DNA from: UBA6927 sp022447855
Lineage (GTDB): Bacteria; Chloroflexota; Dehalococcoidia; Lucifugimonadales; UBA6927
DNA: 47,323 bases
Reading direction: 5' to 3'
NCBI GenBank assembly: GCA_022447855.1
Contig: JAKUTX010000013.1
Span: 1 to 47,323 of the forward strand
Shown here: one piece after another, positions 1-7,413 of the stretch
Position numbering within the stretch: position 1 is the first letter of the stretch
How the letters are laid out: every line of letters starts with the position of its first letter
Position numbers and translations under genes: made by a program
Notes under the pieces: generated by a model
Database searches by the model: none
Told to the model about the DNA's origin: nothing
Seen by the model: only the letters and a program-made list of their open reading frames with translations

Positions 1-1001
1 TTACTGAGTAGAGCGCAGTCATCTAGAGTATTACTTTCGGATGGTTGCCATTTGACCATATCTACATCCCCGCTTACTGGAGATTGTAGGATTGAGTCAG
101 CGGGTGCACGAAATTCAAATGTCGGATTGTCATATTGATCTGCCTGCCCTTTATTATGTAGCATTCCGAAATCATCGAACACTGTTTTAGTGAATTGTCG
201 ATTATATTTCAAATCTCCAAAACTTGAATCATTAGTATCCCAAGGCCCTAAATTCGCTATGAGCAAATTTTGAAGTTTTGGAGCCTCATTTGGATCGGGT
301 AAGTTTATAATTCCTTGCCCAGGAGGATTGTTTCCAGAGGTTTGGGAGGATGACATCATCATGCACATCATCATTATCATCATATTGGAGGGGGTTTTAC
401 ACAACTCTTCGTTAGTTTGGTTTGAGTTCTGGGTATTGAGTGATTTGGCTAGTTCTGTAGTTACTTGAGGGTCAAGAGATTTTGCCAGTTCAATTGCTGT
501 TTGAGGATCTATAGATTTTGCTAGCTCAATTGCTGTATTAGGATCAATAGATTTTGCTAGTTCCACAGCAGTTTCCTTATCTATTGATTTGGCAATTTCA
601 ATTGCGGCTTCTGAGTTAATGGGCGTTACAGTTTTTTGTGGAATAGGTGTATTAGTTTTAATGATTTCAGGATTAGGTTTGGATAATTTGGTTGATTTCG
701 GTTTTGGTGTTTGGGTTGGTTTGGAGGTTTTTTTAGACGGTTCTTCAGTGTTAGTCTTTTTTAAGGTATTCGAGTTTGCCTTTTTCAGTTGCGGTGTAGG
801 AGAGGGTTCGGATTTTGTGGACATATTTTCATGTGGTATAGATTTTTGGTCAGCAACTGGGATTTCTGTTTTAGTAGTGGCTGAAATATTCGAAGTTTTA
901 GAATCTTTATTGCTACTACATCCCAGAATAAAAATAATCACAAAGACATATATTGTGGTTGCTAATATTTGCGCCTTATAAGATGTCATTCTCAACTTCA
1001 T
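1..1001 (-). CDS. Lipoprotein with 12-residue repeats and a Met cluster (3' end cut by window)
   Basis: The minus-strand frame is open from an ATG at 1001 to the window edge (333 full codons, no stop), so the C-terminus is missing. The N-terminus is a lipoprotein signal: a hydrophobic stretch ending FILGC, with the lipidated Cys at residue 28 (or 24 if the ATG at 989 is used). A long Lys/Thr/Pro/Ser-rich linker follows. Next come five tandem 12-residue repeats of the type AIELAKSIDPQT (426-605), which would form charged helical units. Then comes NMMIMMMCMMMS (351-386), with eight Met and one Cys in ten residues. The last part contains FRAPADSILQSPVSGDVD, faintly like a peptidase M23 or lipoyl-type fold, but this is weak. 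Its start lies inside the small lipoprotein gene 976-1077, which suggests translational coupling. Function unknown; an exported, membrane-tethered protein is well supported. Confidence 0.8.
   Translation of the reverse strand, partial: MKLRMTSYKAQILATTIYVFVIIFILGCSSNKDSKTSNISATTKTEIPVADQKSIPHENMSTKSEPSPTPQLKKANSNTLKKTNTEEPSKKTSKPTQTPKPKSTKLSKPNPEIIKTNTPIPQKTVTPINSEAAIEIAKSIDKETAVELAKSIDPNTAIELAKSIDPQTAIELAKSLDPQVTTELAKSLNTQNSNQTNEELCKTPSNMMIMMMCMMMSSSQTSGNNPPGQGIINLPDPNEAPKLQNLLIANLGPWDTNDSSFGDLKYNRQFTKTVFDDFGMLHNKGQADQYDNPTFEFRAPADSILQSPVSGDVDMVKWQPSESNTLDDCALLS
426..605 (-). repeat. Five coding 36-bp tandem repeats (AIELAKSIDPQT type)
   Basis: Five in-frame, directly adjacent 36-bp units (570-605, 534-569, 498-533, 462-497, 426-461). 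Read on the minus strand they encode AIEIAKSIDKET, AVELAKSIDPNT, AIELAKSIDPQT, AIELAKSLDPQV and TTELAKSLNTQN. The units nearest the Met cluster are the most diverged. There are no spacers, so this is a protein repeat and not a CRISPR array. Confidence 0.9.
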
Positions 1002-1077
1002 TACCCCCACAGGCAAGCGAAAAAATGAATGGTAATGAACAAATTGCAATTAATGAAAAAGTCATCTTATAATGCAT
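976..1077 (-). CDS. Small lipoprotein, 33 aa, overlapping the next gene
   Basis: The ATG at 1077 follows a strong ribosome site (GAGGAGG, then about 6 bases). The frame encodes 33 residues beginning MHYKMTFSLIAICSLPF, then a lipobox FSLAC, then the short tail GGNEVENDIL and TAA. It therefore makes a bare lipid anchor with about ten exposed residues after the Cys. The last 26 bases overlap the start of the larger lipoprotein gene (ATG at 1001) in another frame. The two probably form a coupled pair, and the larger gene has only a weak ribosome site of its own. This could be a small lipoprotein of the entericidin sort or mainly a leader peptide that loads ribosomes. The lipobox and strong ribosome site make chance unlikely. 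Confidence 0.7.
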   Translation of the reverse strand: MHYKMTFSLIAICSLPFIFSLACGGNEVENDIL

Positions 1078-1146
1078 TTCACGCCTCCTCGTTACAAGAG
1101 AATGTATTATAGCCCATGATTGTTGTCAAAAAGAGGATTTTTAAAA

Positions 1147-1175
1147 TTGACTGAACACTGAAAAATGTATAGAAT
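1147..1175 (+). promoter_or_regulatory. Promoter for the DUF1800 operon
   Basis: TTGACT (1147-1152), 17-base spacer, TAGAAT (1170-1175). Predicted transcript start is near 1182, about 30 bases before the TTG start codon at 1214. Confidence 0.55.
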
Positions 1176-1213
1176 CGCCACACTAAATCGGTCCGTTTAT
1201 TAGGAGGTGATTT

Positions 1214-2653
1214 TTGTCGAATCATGAAGTCCAGTTAATTGCACACCTTTTACGTAGAGCCGGATTTGGAGCTACTAGAGGTGAACTTGAGCAATATTCT
1301 AGATTAGGTTATAAAGCCACTGTCGACAGGCTTTTGGATACTTCCAATCCTCAGGCGATTTCTGAACATCTTCTGAGAAGATACCATCCTGATGAGACCA
1401 GTATGTTAGTGGGTTTGGGTGGACTAGGAGCGTGGGTTTACCGAATGACAACGACCGATTCTCCATTACTAGAGAAAATGGCGTTATTTTGGCATGGAAT
1501 TTTTGCAACTGGGTATGCGAAAGTAATTAATTCCAAACCCCTTTCAGATCAAATTCGAATGTTTAAGAGATTTGCGATGGGTGATTTTAACACCCTTCTT
1601 TTAGAGATGGCGAAAGATCCAGCAATGATTATATGGTTAGATAACCAACAAAATCATAAAGGTGCAATAAATGAGAATTTCGGTCGGGAATTGTTAGAAC
1701 TTTTCTCAATGGGTGTTGGTAATTATACAGAGGAAGATGTTAAAGAATGTGCGCGAGCTTTTACAGGTTGGACTATTGGGAATTGTGAATACATGATGGT
1801 TCGGTCCGGGAGAGATTCTGATTGGCCTTATGGAAGAATCTCTTGGCATTATGAGTTTGATGAACAAGATCACGATTCTACAGAAAAACAGTTTTTGGGG
1901 CGTAAGGGGAATTTCTCTGGGGAAGATATAATTGATATTATCTGTGAAGAGGATGCAACAGCACGATTTGTTGCCAGGCATATGTATCACTTTTTTGTGG
2001 CTGATGAACCGCCAGTTCCTCAATGGCCTTATCAAGAACCAAGAGATCCAAAGGCAATTGAACAGTTAGTTCAAGCGTATTTTGATAATGATCATAGTAT
2101 CCGATCAATGTTGGAATGCTTATTTCATTCTGATTTCTTTAAATCAGAAGATTGTTGGTATGAGAAAGTCAAAAGCCCCGCTGAGTTTGTTACAGGAGTA
2201 CTACGTCTTTCTGAAACCGTTGATATGCCTCAATTTGAAATCCCTGGTAAGCAATTGAGAATGCAGCGAATGGGGCAAACATTAAGTAATCCTCCATCAG
2301 TAGAAGGATATGATGGTGGAACGGCTTGGATAAATACAGGTGCTTTAGTAGAACGAATGAATTTTGCTTCCGAAGAACTTGGAAACATTAATACTCCTGG
2401 TTCTCAAAATTTATTTGAGAGTGTAGAAACGGACAATGGTGTAGTTGTTTCACCTGAAAGACTTGTTGATATTTGCCTGGATCATCTAGGTTCTATAAAT
2501 GTGCAGAATGATACAAGGTCTAAACTTGTGGATTTTGCAGCTAAAAATGGGGAAGTTCATATAAGTGATAATGGGTTGGATGAATCTAGTAAGGTGAATA
2601 TTTCTGGGATTTTAAAACTTATTGTCGCATCACCTGAATTTCAAAGAGAGTAA
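1214..2653 (+). CDS. DUF1800 family protein
   Basis: A 479-residue protein whose N-terminus (LIAHLLRRAGFGATRGELE, residues 7-25) and the segment NENFGRELLELFSMGVGNYT, with the following ...CARAFTGWTIG, are hallmarks of DUF1800. These proteins are usually encoded beside a DUF1501 protein, and one follows two genes downstream here. The start is TTG, fixed by AGGAGGTGA 8 bases upstream. I see no signal peptide at this start, although many family members are exported. The NHL protein follows after 7 bases and the DUF1501 protein after that, so the three are one operon. The biochemical role of DUF1800 is not established. The tail ends in the usual helical ILKLIVASPEFQRE. Confidence 0.9.
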   Translation: MSNHEVQLIAHLLRRAGFGATRGELEQYSRLGYKATVDRLLDTSNPQAISEHLLRRYHPDETSMLVGLGGLGAWVYRMTTTDSPLLEKMALFWHGIFATGYAKVINSKPLSDQIRMFKRFAMGDFNTLLLEMAKDPAMIIWLDNQQNHKGAINENFGRELLELFSMGVGNYTEEDVKECARAFTGWTIGNCEYMMVRSGRDSDWPYGRISWHYEFDEQDHDSTEKQFLGRKGNFSGEDIIDIICEEDATARFVARHMYHFFVADEPPVPQWPYQEPRDPKAIEQLVQAYFDNDHSIRSMLECLFHSDFFKSEDCWYEKVKSPAEFVTGVLRLSETVDMPQFEIPGKQLRMQRMGQTLSNPPSVEGYDGGTAWINTGALVERMNFASEELGNINTPGSQNLFESVETDNGVVVSPERLVDICLDHLGSINVQNDTRSKLVDFAAKNGEVHISDNGLDESSKVNISGILKLIVASPEFQRE

Positions 2654-2660
2654 GTAAATC

Positions 2661-3683
2661 ATGGTTACTAAAAAAGTCTCCCAAAAAAACTTTTTGAAAT
2701 ATTCTCGAACTATAGGTATGACTACTATGAGGGGACGGGGATTTTATTTCCCAGTTGATTCTGCAATGTCTTCTGATGGTAGGATATTTGTCATTAGTAG
2801 ATCTTCTGAAATTGCTTCATCACCAGATACCATTCGGGTTACTGTTTTGAATGAGGCGGAGGAATATTTTGGTATTTTTGGAAAGGGCGGGGACGAACCT
2901 GGTGCTTTCAGATGGCCATGCGGGATTGCATTAGATCATTCTGGAAATGTTTATATTACGGATGAACATCATCATCGTGTTTCAGTTTTTAGTAATTCAG
3001 GTGATTTCATATCTCATTGGGGAACACATGGGCATAATGAGGGTCAGTTGAATGGCCCCTCAGGTATTGTTTTTGATGAGGACGACAATATATTGATTTC
3101 GGATGCAAAGAATCATAGAATTCAGAAATTTTCAAAAAATGGCAGGTTGATTTTTTCGTTTGGAACTTTTGGCAATAAAATTGGAGAATTAAACTTGCCT
3201 TGGGGCATAGCTGTAGGGCCTTCAGCTGAAATTTATGTTGCAGATTGGGGAAATGACAGAATTCAGAAATTTTCAAAAGACGGTAAATTTCTGAGCGAGT
3301 ATGCTAGCGGAGATTGTAAATTCTCCAAGCCTGCAAGCATAGTTGTCGATTCTGAGGGATATATATATGTTGCCGACTGGGGAAATGAATCTATCCAGGT
3401 TTTGGATTCTGATGGAGTATTTGTTCAAAAACTTCTTGGAGAAGCCACTGATTCAGAATGGGCTAAAGAGTATTTTGATCTTAATAGAGATGAAGGTGAA
3501 GTGAGAAAACTTTCTGATCTTCAGCCAAACATAGAATTCTTCAACGATGATCCGCATGAAAAATCGTCCCACATTGAAAAATTGTTTTGGGGACCTTCGG
3601 CGCTATTCTTGGACTCTAAGGAACGTCTTTTTGTAACTGAGACAAACCGTCATAGGATACAAATTTTTGAGCGTAATGCTTAA
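2661..3683 (+). CDS. NHL-repeat beta-propeller protein
   Basis: 340 residues made mostly of NHL repeats. Recognisable blades contain GNVYITDEHHHRVSVF, NILISDAKNHRIQKF, EIYVADWGNDRIQKF, YIYVADWGNESIQVL and RLFVTETNRHRIQIF, each preceded by a P-x-G-I or similar turn. About six blades fit the length, giving a closed propeller. No signal peptide or membrane segment is visible. Such propellers bind proteins, peptides or nucleic acid, or act as hydrolases; nothing here shows which. An acidic insertion (about residues 260-300, rich in D/E) interrupts the last two blades. It sits between DUF1800 and DUF1501 with gaps of 7 and 21 bases, so it is probably a partner of that pair. Confidence 0.88.
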   Translation: MVTKKVSQKNFLKYSRTIGMTTMRGRGFYFPVDSAMSSDGRIFVISRSSEIASSPDTIRVTVLNEAEEYFGIFGKGGDEPGAFRWPCGIALDHSGNVYITDEHHHRVSVFSNSGDFISHWGTHGHNEGQLNGPSGIVFDEDDNILISDAKNHRIQKFSKNGRLIFSFGTFGNKIGELNLPWGIAVGPSAEIYVADWGNDRIQKFSKDGKFLSEYASGDCKFSKPASIVVDSEGYIYVADWGNESIQVLDSDGVFVQKLLGEATDSEWAKEYFDLNRDEGEVRKLSDLQPNIEFFNDDPHEKSSHIEKLFWGPSALFLDSKERLFVTETNRHRIQIFERNA

Positions 3684-3704
3684 TTCGATAGGTAAGGAGA
3701 TAAA

Positions 3705-4835
3705 ATGGTAACAAATAAAAGAATGAAATCTCTAGTGATTGTTCAACTGGCTGGTGGCAATGATGCAATGAACACTATTGTACCTTATGGTGATGGTTTG
3801 TATTATGACTGGCGTAAAGATGTTCGAATTGAACAAGACCAAGTGCTTAAAATTAATGATTATTTAGGCTTTAATCCAGCTTTAAGTTCTATAAAAGATT
3901 TATGGGATCAAAATAAAGTAGCTGTTATTAATGGAGTTGGATATCCGGAGCCGAATCGATCACATTTTAGATCCGTTGATATTTGGAATACTGCTGAATC
4001 AGTTGGGATTGGTAATTCAGGGTGGTTGGGACGAGCAATTAGAGAAATTGATCCAAATGCAGAAAACCCTATTACTGGTGTGAATTTTGGCAGAGGATTG
4101 CCAAGAGCTTTGTCTTGTAAAGGAGTTCCAGTAGCATCTGTTGGTGATTTAGAAAATTATGGTTTGCTTCCTGATATTGAGGGGGAACAATCTCGTGAAC
4201 TTGCCTTAACTGCATTTTCACAAATTTATGGAAGCGCAATGGCTCATGATACAGTTTCTCAGTTTATTGGCGAAACTGGTATTCAGGCCTTAAAAGGTGC
4301 TGACATTTTAAGGACAGCACCTCAAAAATATTCTTCTAGTATTGAATATGGGAATGATCCTATAGGTCAATCGATGCGAAATATTGCTCAAGTATTGACT
4401 GCTGATATTGGTACTCGGGTGTTCTATACAAGCCACGGTAGCTTTGATACACATGCAGCTGAGATGGAAACTCATACAAAACTTTGGACTGAAACATCAA
4501 ATGCTATTGGTGATTTTATGGAGGATATGAAGGAACATGGATTGGAAGATGATGTATTAGTTTTACTTTGGTCTGAATTTGGTAGGAGGATTCGTGATAA
4601 TTCAGCAGGAACCGATCATGGATCAGGTGGTGTTTCTTTAATTGTAGGTGGTGAAGTCAATGGTGGACTTTACGGAGACTATCCATCACTGAAAGAGAAG
4701 GACCATCTTCAGGGTGATCTCCAATTTAATAATGACTTTCGTAGTATTTATTCTACTATTGCTGAGAGGTGGTTGGGCGTTGATCCTGATGTTGTTTCAA
4801 ATGGGCAATTTGAGCAACATAGTTTCATTCGTTAA
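3705..4835 (+). CDS. DUF1501 family protein
   Basis: 376 residues. The opening KSLVIVQLAGGNDAMNTIVP, the motif TSHGSFDTHAAEM, the segment VLLWSEFGRRIRDN...GTDHG and the ending AERWLGVDP are all typical of DUF1501, a family related to alkaline-phosphatase-like/sulfatase folds. AAGGAG lies 6 bases before the ATG. Many DUF1501 proteins carry a Tat signal; none is visible here. It is the last gene of the DUF1800-NHL-DUF1501 operon. Its final 11 bases overlap the end of the convergent gene 4825-5415. Substrate unknown. Confidence 0.9.
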   Translation: MVTNKRMKSLVIVQLAGGNDAMNTIVPYGDGLYYDWRKDVRIEQDQVLKINDYLGFNPALSSIKDLWDQNKVAVINGVGYPEPNRSHFRSVDIWNTAESVGIGNSGWLGRAIREIDPNAENPITGVNFGRGLPRALSCKGVPVASVGDLENYGLLPDIEGEQSRELALTAFSQIYGSAMAHDTVSQFIGETGIQALKGADILRTAPQKYSSSIEYGNDPIGQSMRNIAQVLTADIGTRVFYTSHGSFDTHAAEMETHTKLWTETSNAIGDFMEDMKEHGLEDDVLVLLWSEFGRRIRDNSAGTDHGSGGVSLIVGGEVNGGLYGDYPSLKEKDHLQGDLQFNNDFRSIYSTIAERWLGVDPDVVSNGQFEQHSFIR

Positions 4836-5415
4836 ACTTGCTTCCTTCTTCACCAACTCTAGGTATATCACGTTTAACTTTCTCCACGGCTGATTCTTTG
4901 TAGGGATCAGCGTCTATGGGTAGACCATCTAACAGAATTGTACATTCATTGAAGAAATGGTCCCAATCTCTGCCTAGAATTTCTCCAGATCTAGTATGTA
5001 CGTCTTTAGCTATATCGGGGATTTCTTTTCTTTCTTCTGGTAATCGTCTATAAGATGAAATATTAAAGTGATCTGCCACTCTGGTTTTGGTCGCTCTACA
5101 TAATGCTAATATAGCATTCGCAAGCATTAGTCTACGACTACCGCTGTTCTTTTCTCTGAATTCAAGATATTGTTCTTTGCAAGTTCTTACGAACAAAATT
5201 GTATTCATTGAAGTTATCCCAATATCTTCATGTGAAATCACTTCAAGCCTATCCCACATATCATTATGATATTTTCCTTCAAGCTCTATTGCCCAATACA
5301 TGGCTTCGACTTCATCACCCCTTCTGATCATTTTTTGTAATGCGGAAATGGACTCGTCATATTTGTAACCACTTGTCGTAGTATATTTTGACATTGATCT
5401 TTCTTCTTCTACCAC
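4825..5415 (-). CDS. Stand-alone RarA/MgsA C-terminal-domain-like protein
   Basis: 196 residues, GTG start at 5415 with AAGGAG 8 bases upstream. The first half (SALQKMIRRGDEVEAMYWAI, then a stretch ending RLEVISHEDIG) closely follows the C-terminal tetramerisation region of the replication-fork ATPase RarA/MgsA, where the usual form is SxxxKSIRGSDxDAALYW followed by RRLxxxASEDIGL. A stretch ANAILALCRATKTRVAD matches the family's following helix. The AAA+ ATPase part (P-loop) is wholly absent, and the neighbouring DNA is occupied by other genes, so this is not a simple truncation inside the window. The tail (about residues 130-196) is charged and unrecognised. It could be a partner or competitor of the full-length RarA. 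Homology is from memory of the family pattern; function is inference. Confidence 0.65.
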   Translation of the reverse strand: MVEEERSMSKYTTTSGYKYDESISALQKMIRRGDEVEAMYWAIELEGKYHNDMWDRLEVISHEDIGITSMNTILFVRTCKEQYLEFREKNSGSRRLMLANAILALCRATKTRVADHFNISSYRRLPEERKEIPDIAKDVHTRSGEILGRDWDHFFNECTILLDGLPIDADPYKESAVEKVKRDIPRVGEEGSKFNE

Positions 5416-5455
5416 AGAATTCTCCTTAGAAACTATAAAATTTTAACGGAATAGA

Positions 5456-6466
5456 TTAAGATTTAATTGAATGAATTATTGTCCTTAGTATGGAATCATC
5501 GGCATTTTCAGGAATAGAAAACTTAATTGAAGATGCATAGTCACTGAATCTGGATTTTATACGAGCTGCGATTTCTTCATAATTTCCGATTACAGCAAAA
5601 GAGTTTAGCATTTCGTCATCGATTTCATTTCCCATATTATTCCAGTCTCCTGTTTTGGACATTTGGTAAAGCTTTTTTGCTGTATTTTCCCATCCATGTA
5701 AATTCATTATTGGTGAATATGAAGGCGTTGAAGCATAAAAAGCTAGTTGAGATCTTGTTTGAATTTTCGAGTTTTCAATATCATGATCATTAGGTCCGGT
5801 AACAATAAATCCACCTTCGTTGATTTCAACAGAATTTTCACTCCTATCTGATTTTTCTGCCCCCAATTGAATATTAGGAATGATAACTTCGTCAGTATAT
5901 TTTTGAGTGTTAAATGGATGGATTAGCACCCCGTCACATAATTCACCAGCTAATTGAAGCATCATAGGATTGACTGCAGCTAGATATATTTTAATATTTG
6001 GATTTTCAATTGGTTCGGGAGTAAAAAATGGAGGCATTAAGTCAAAACTGTAAAATTCACCTTGGAAATCTAATTTTTCTTGGTTTTGCCATGCGTTCCA
6101 AATTGTTTTTAGAGCTAAAATATATTCTCTCATTCGTTTAGCGGGTTTTGAATAAGGCATACTAAATCGCCTGGTAATGTGTCCTTTAACTTGTGCTCCC
6201 AAACCAAGAATGAATCTACCATTTGTCATTTTTTGAAGGTCCCATGCCATATAGGCAGTATCCATAGGACTTCTGGAAAAAGCCAAGGCTATAGAAGTAA
6301 CTAGTTGGATTTTTGTGGTATGTTCAGAAGCTGTAATTATTGGGAAGAATGGATTATGTTGAGCTTCGTTGGTAGTTATAAAATCATACCCATTTTTTTC
6401 AGCAGTTATTGATTGAGTTGCTATTTCTTTGATGCTACCGTGAGTTAGAGAAGTCCCTACTTTCAC
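5456..6466 (-). CDS. LLM class F420-dependent oxidoreductase
   Basis: 336 residues with the bacterial luciferase-like TIM barrel. Family features are MKVGTSLTHG near the start, the segment MAWDLQKMTNGRFILGLGAQV, the REYILALKTIWNAW helix and the D-G-V segment DGVLIHPFNT. It resembles the subgroup annotated as TIGR03617 F420-dependent oxidoreductases, which use F420H2 or flavin for hydride transfer to or from small organic molecules. The start is GTG at 6466 with GGAGG six bases upstream. It has its own promoter (6494-6521). Substrate not predictable. Proteins of this superfamily are expanded in SAR202-type genomes. Confidence 0.88.
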   Translation of the reverse strand: MKVGTSLTHGSIKEIATQSITAEKNGYDFITTNEAQHNPFFPIITASEHTTKIQLVTSIALAFSRSPMDTAYMAWDLQKMTNGRFILGLGAQVKGHITRRFSMPYSKPAKRMREYILALKTIWNAWQNQEKLDFQGEFYSFDLMPPFFTPEPIENPNIKIYLAAVNPMMLQLAGELCDGVLIHPFNTQKYTDEVIIPNIQLGAEKSDRSENSVEINEGGFIVTGPNDHDIENSKIQTRSQLAFYASTPSYSPIMNLHGWENTAKKLYQMSKTGDWNNMGNEIDDEMLNSFAVIGNYEEIAARIKSRFSDYASSIKFSIPENADDSILRTIIHSIKS

Positions 6467-6493
6467 TATGATCCTCCATGTTGTGTTGGGGAT

Positions 6494-6521
6494 ATGTTAA
6501 TCGGTTGAAAGTTTTTGTCAA
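6494..6521 (-). promoter_or_regulatory. Promoter for the LLM oxidoreductase gene
   Basis: Read on the minus strand: TTGACA (6521-6516), 16-base spacer, TAACAT (6499-6494). The predicted start is near 6487, about 20 bases before the GTG. Confidence 0.6.
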
Positions 6522-6607
6522 AATACAGAACAATTTTATTATCTTATAAGTTAATATATACAAAATAAAATTCGATATGAAATCAATTTTTTGGTGAGGA
6601 GACTAAA

Positions 6608-7075
6608 ATGACAAGATTTATTTTTATTATTCTTTCGTTAGTTTTCATGTTTTCTGTCATCTTAATCAGTTGTGGAGGAGGGGAAGAAGGTGGATATGAT
6701 CCAAACTACAAGCCTGCCGGAGGTGAGACTTCTACACTTGGTGGAAATCGTGGTGCAAGTACTGGGAATGCGTTTTTTGATCCTACTAAAAAGAAAGAAC
6801 CTAGTGTAGATGGTACTTTAGCTTCAAAACTTGCAGCAAAGTGTGAATTTGATTCTGGTAATAGCAAAATTTCATGCGAAGCTCATAGGACTTCAATGAA
6901 ATCTGATCTTCAGTGGTCTGAAGATCATACAAATTTAGAGTCAGATCAAGGTATTTTTGAATTTGATATTACTAATCCAGCGAAGTCTGAAATAGTAGTG
7001 AAACTAGAAGAATGTATTAATACTACGTGTAATCAAATTGAGACCTCAGTAGATGTTTCTGCAGTTGTTCCATAA
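6608..7075 (+). CDS. Lipoprotein with GYDPNY/FFDPT motif pair and a four-Cys domain (family copy 1)
   Basis: 155 residues. A 21-residue signal ends in LISC (lipidated Cys22), followed by GGGEEGGYDPNYKPAGG and, 25 residues on, AFFDPTKK. The C-terminal half is a compact domain with four Cys (KCEF, SCEAHRTSM, EECINTTC) and alternating beta-like segments (GIFEFDITN, EIVVKLEE), suggesting a small disulphide-bonded, Ig-like sandwich (inference). It is a clear paralogue of the 172-residue lipoprotein at 33513-34031; both share SCEAHRTSM and the W-S-E turn that follows. The motif pair also occurs in the small membrane proteins at 21863, 41913 and 42214. The ribosome site is GAGGAGA, 7 bases upstream. 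A second lipoprotein gene follows 11 bases later. Function unknown. Confidence 0.85.
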   Translation: MTRFIFIILSLVFMFSVILISCGGGEEGGYDPNYKPAGGETSTLGGNRGASTGNAFFDPTKKKEPSVDGTLASKLAAKCEFDSGNSKISCEAHRTSMKSDLQWSEDHTNLESDQGIFEFDITNPAKSEIVVKLEECINTTCNQIETSVDVSAVVP

Positions 7076-7086
7076 AAGGGAAAATT

Positions 7087-7398
7087 ATGACCAAGTTGGC
7101 AAAATATCTGCCATTTTTGATTCTTTTGCTATTGTTAGTATCTTTTGGGTGTAAGAAAAATTCTAACTCAGAGAAATTGGGGATGGATCATTTACTTGTA
7201 GCAACTGTTACAGCAACTGAAATCAATGAGGATACTAAAATAATTGACCAACAAGTGTCAGCTGATTGTGACTGTGAAAAAGATGAGGATCAGAGGATGT
7301 GGGAAGAAACTGAGAAAAGGCTGAAAGATCGTATGGATTGCCTTGAACGTAGTAGGTTGTCTATAGAAAAAGGCGGAGAAGCAGAGTGGTGTCCTTAG
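7087..7398 (+). CDS. Small lipoprotein, 103 aa
   Basis: An N-terminal signal with a long Leu-rich core ends in VSFGC (Cys22). The mature part has a Thr/Val-rich linker, then a CDCEKDEDQ patch and a charged helix (EETEKRLKDRMDCLERSR) with further Cys at the end (EWCP). The five Cys of the mature part outside the lipid site may form disulphides or bind metal. AAGGGA precedes the ATG. It is 11 bases behind the motif-pair lipoprotein and so probably co-transcribed with it. No family recognised. Confidence 0.8.
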   Translation: MTKLAKYLPFLILLLLLVSFGCKKNSNSEKLGMDHLLVATVTATEINEDTKIIDQQVSADCDCEKDEDQRMWEETEKRLKDRMDCLERSRLSIEKGGEAEWCP

Positions 7399-7413
7399 TG
7401 GTTTCCGCAAAAA

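Noticed and set aside
426..605. Regular 36-bp repeats that could suggest a CRISPR array
   Set aside because: Units are directly adjacent, have no spacers, and are in frame within a lipoprotein gene.
589..981. A plus-strand open frame of 130 codons
   Set aside because: It is the mirror of the repeat-bearing lipoprotein on the minus strand; its sequence is Val/Phe/Gly-rich with no motif or ribosome site.
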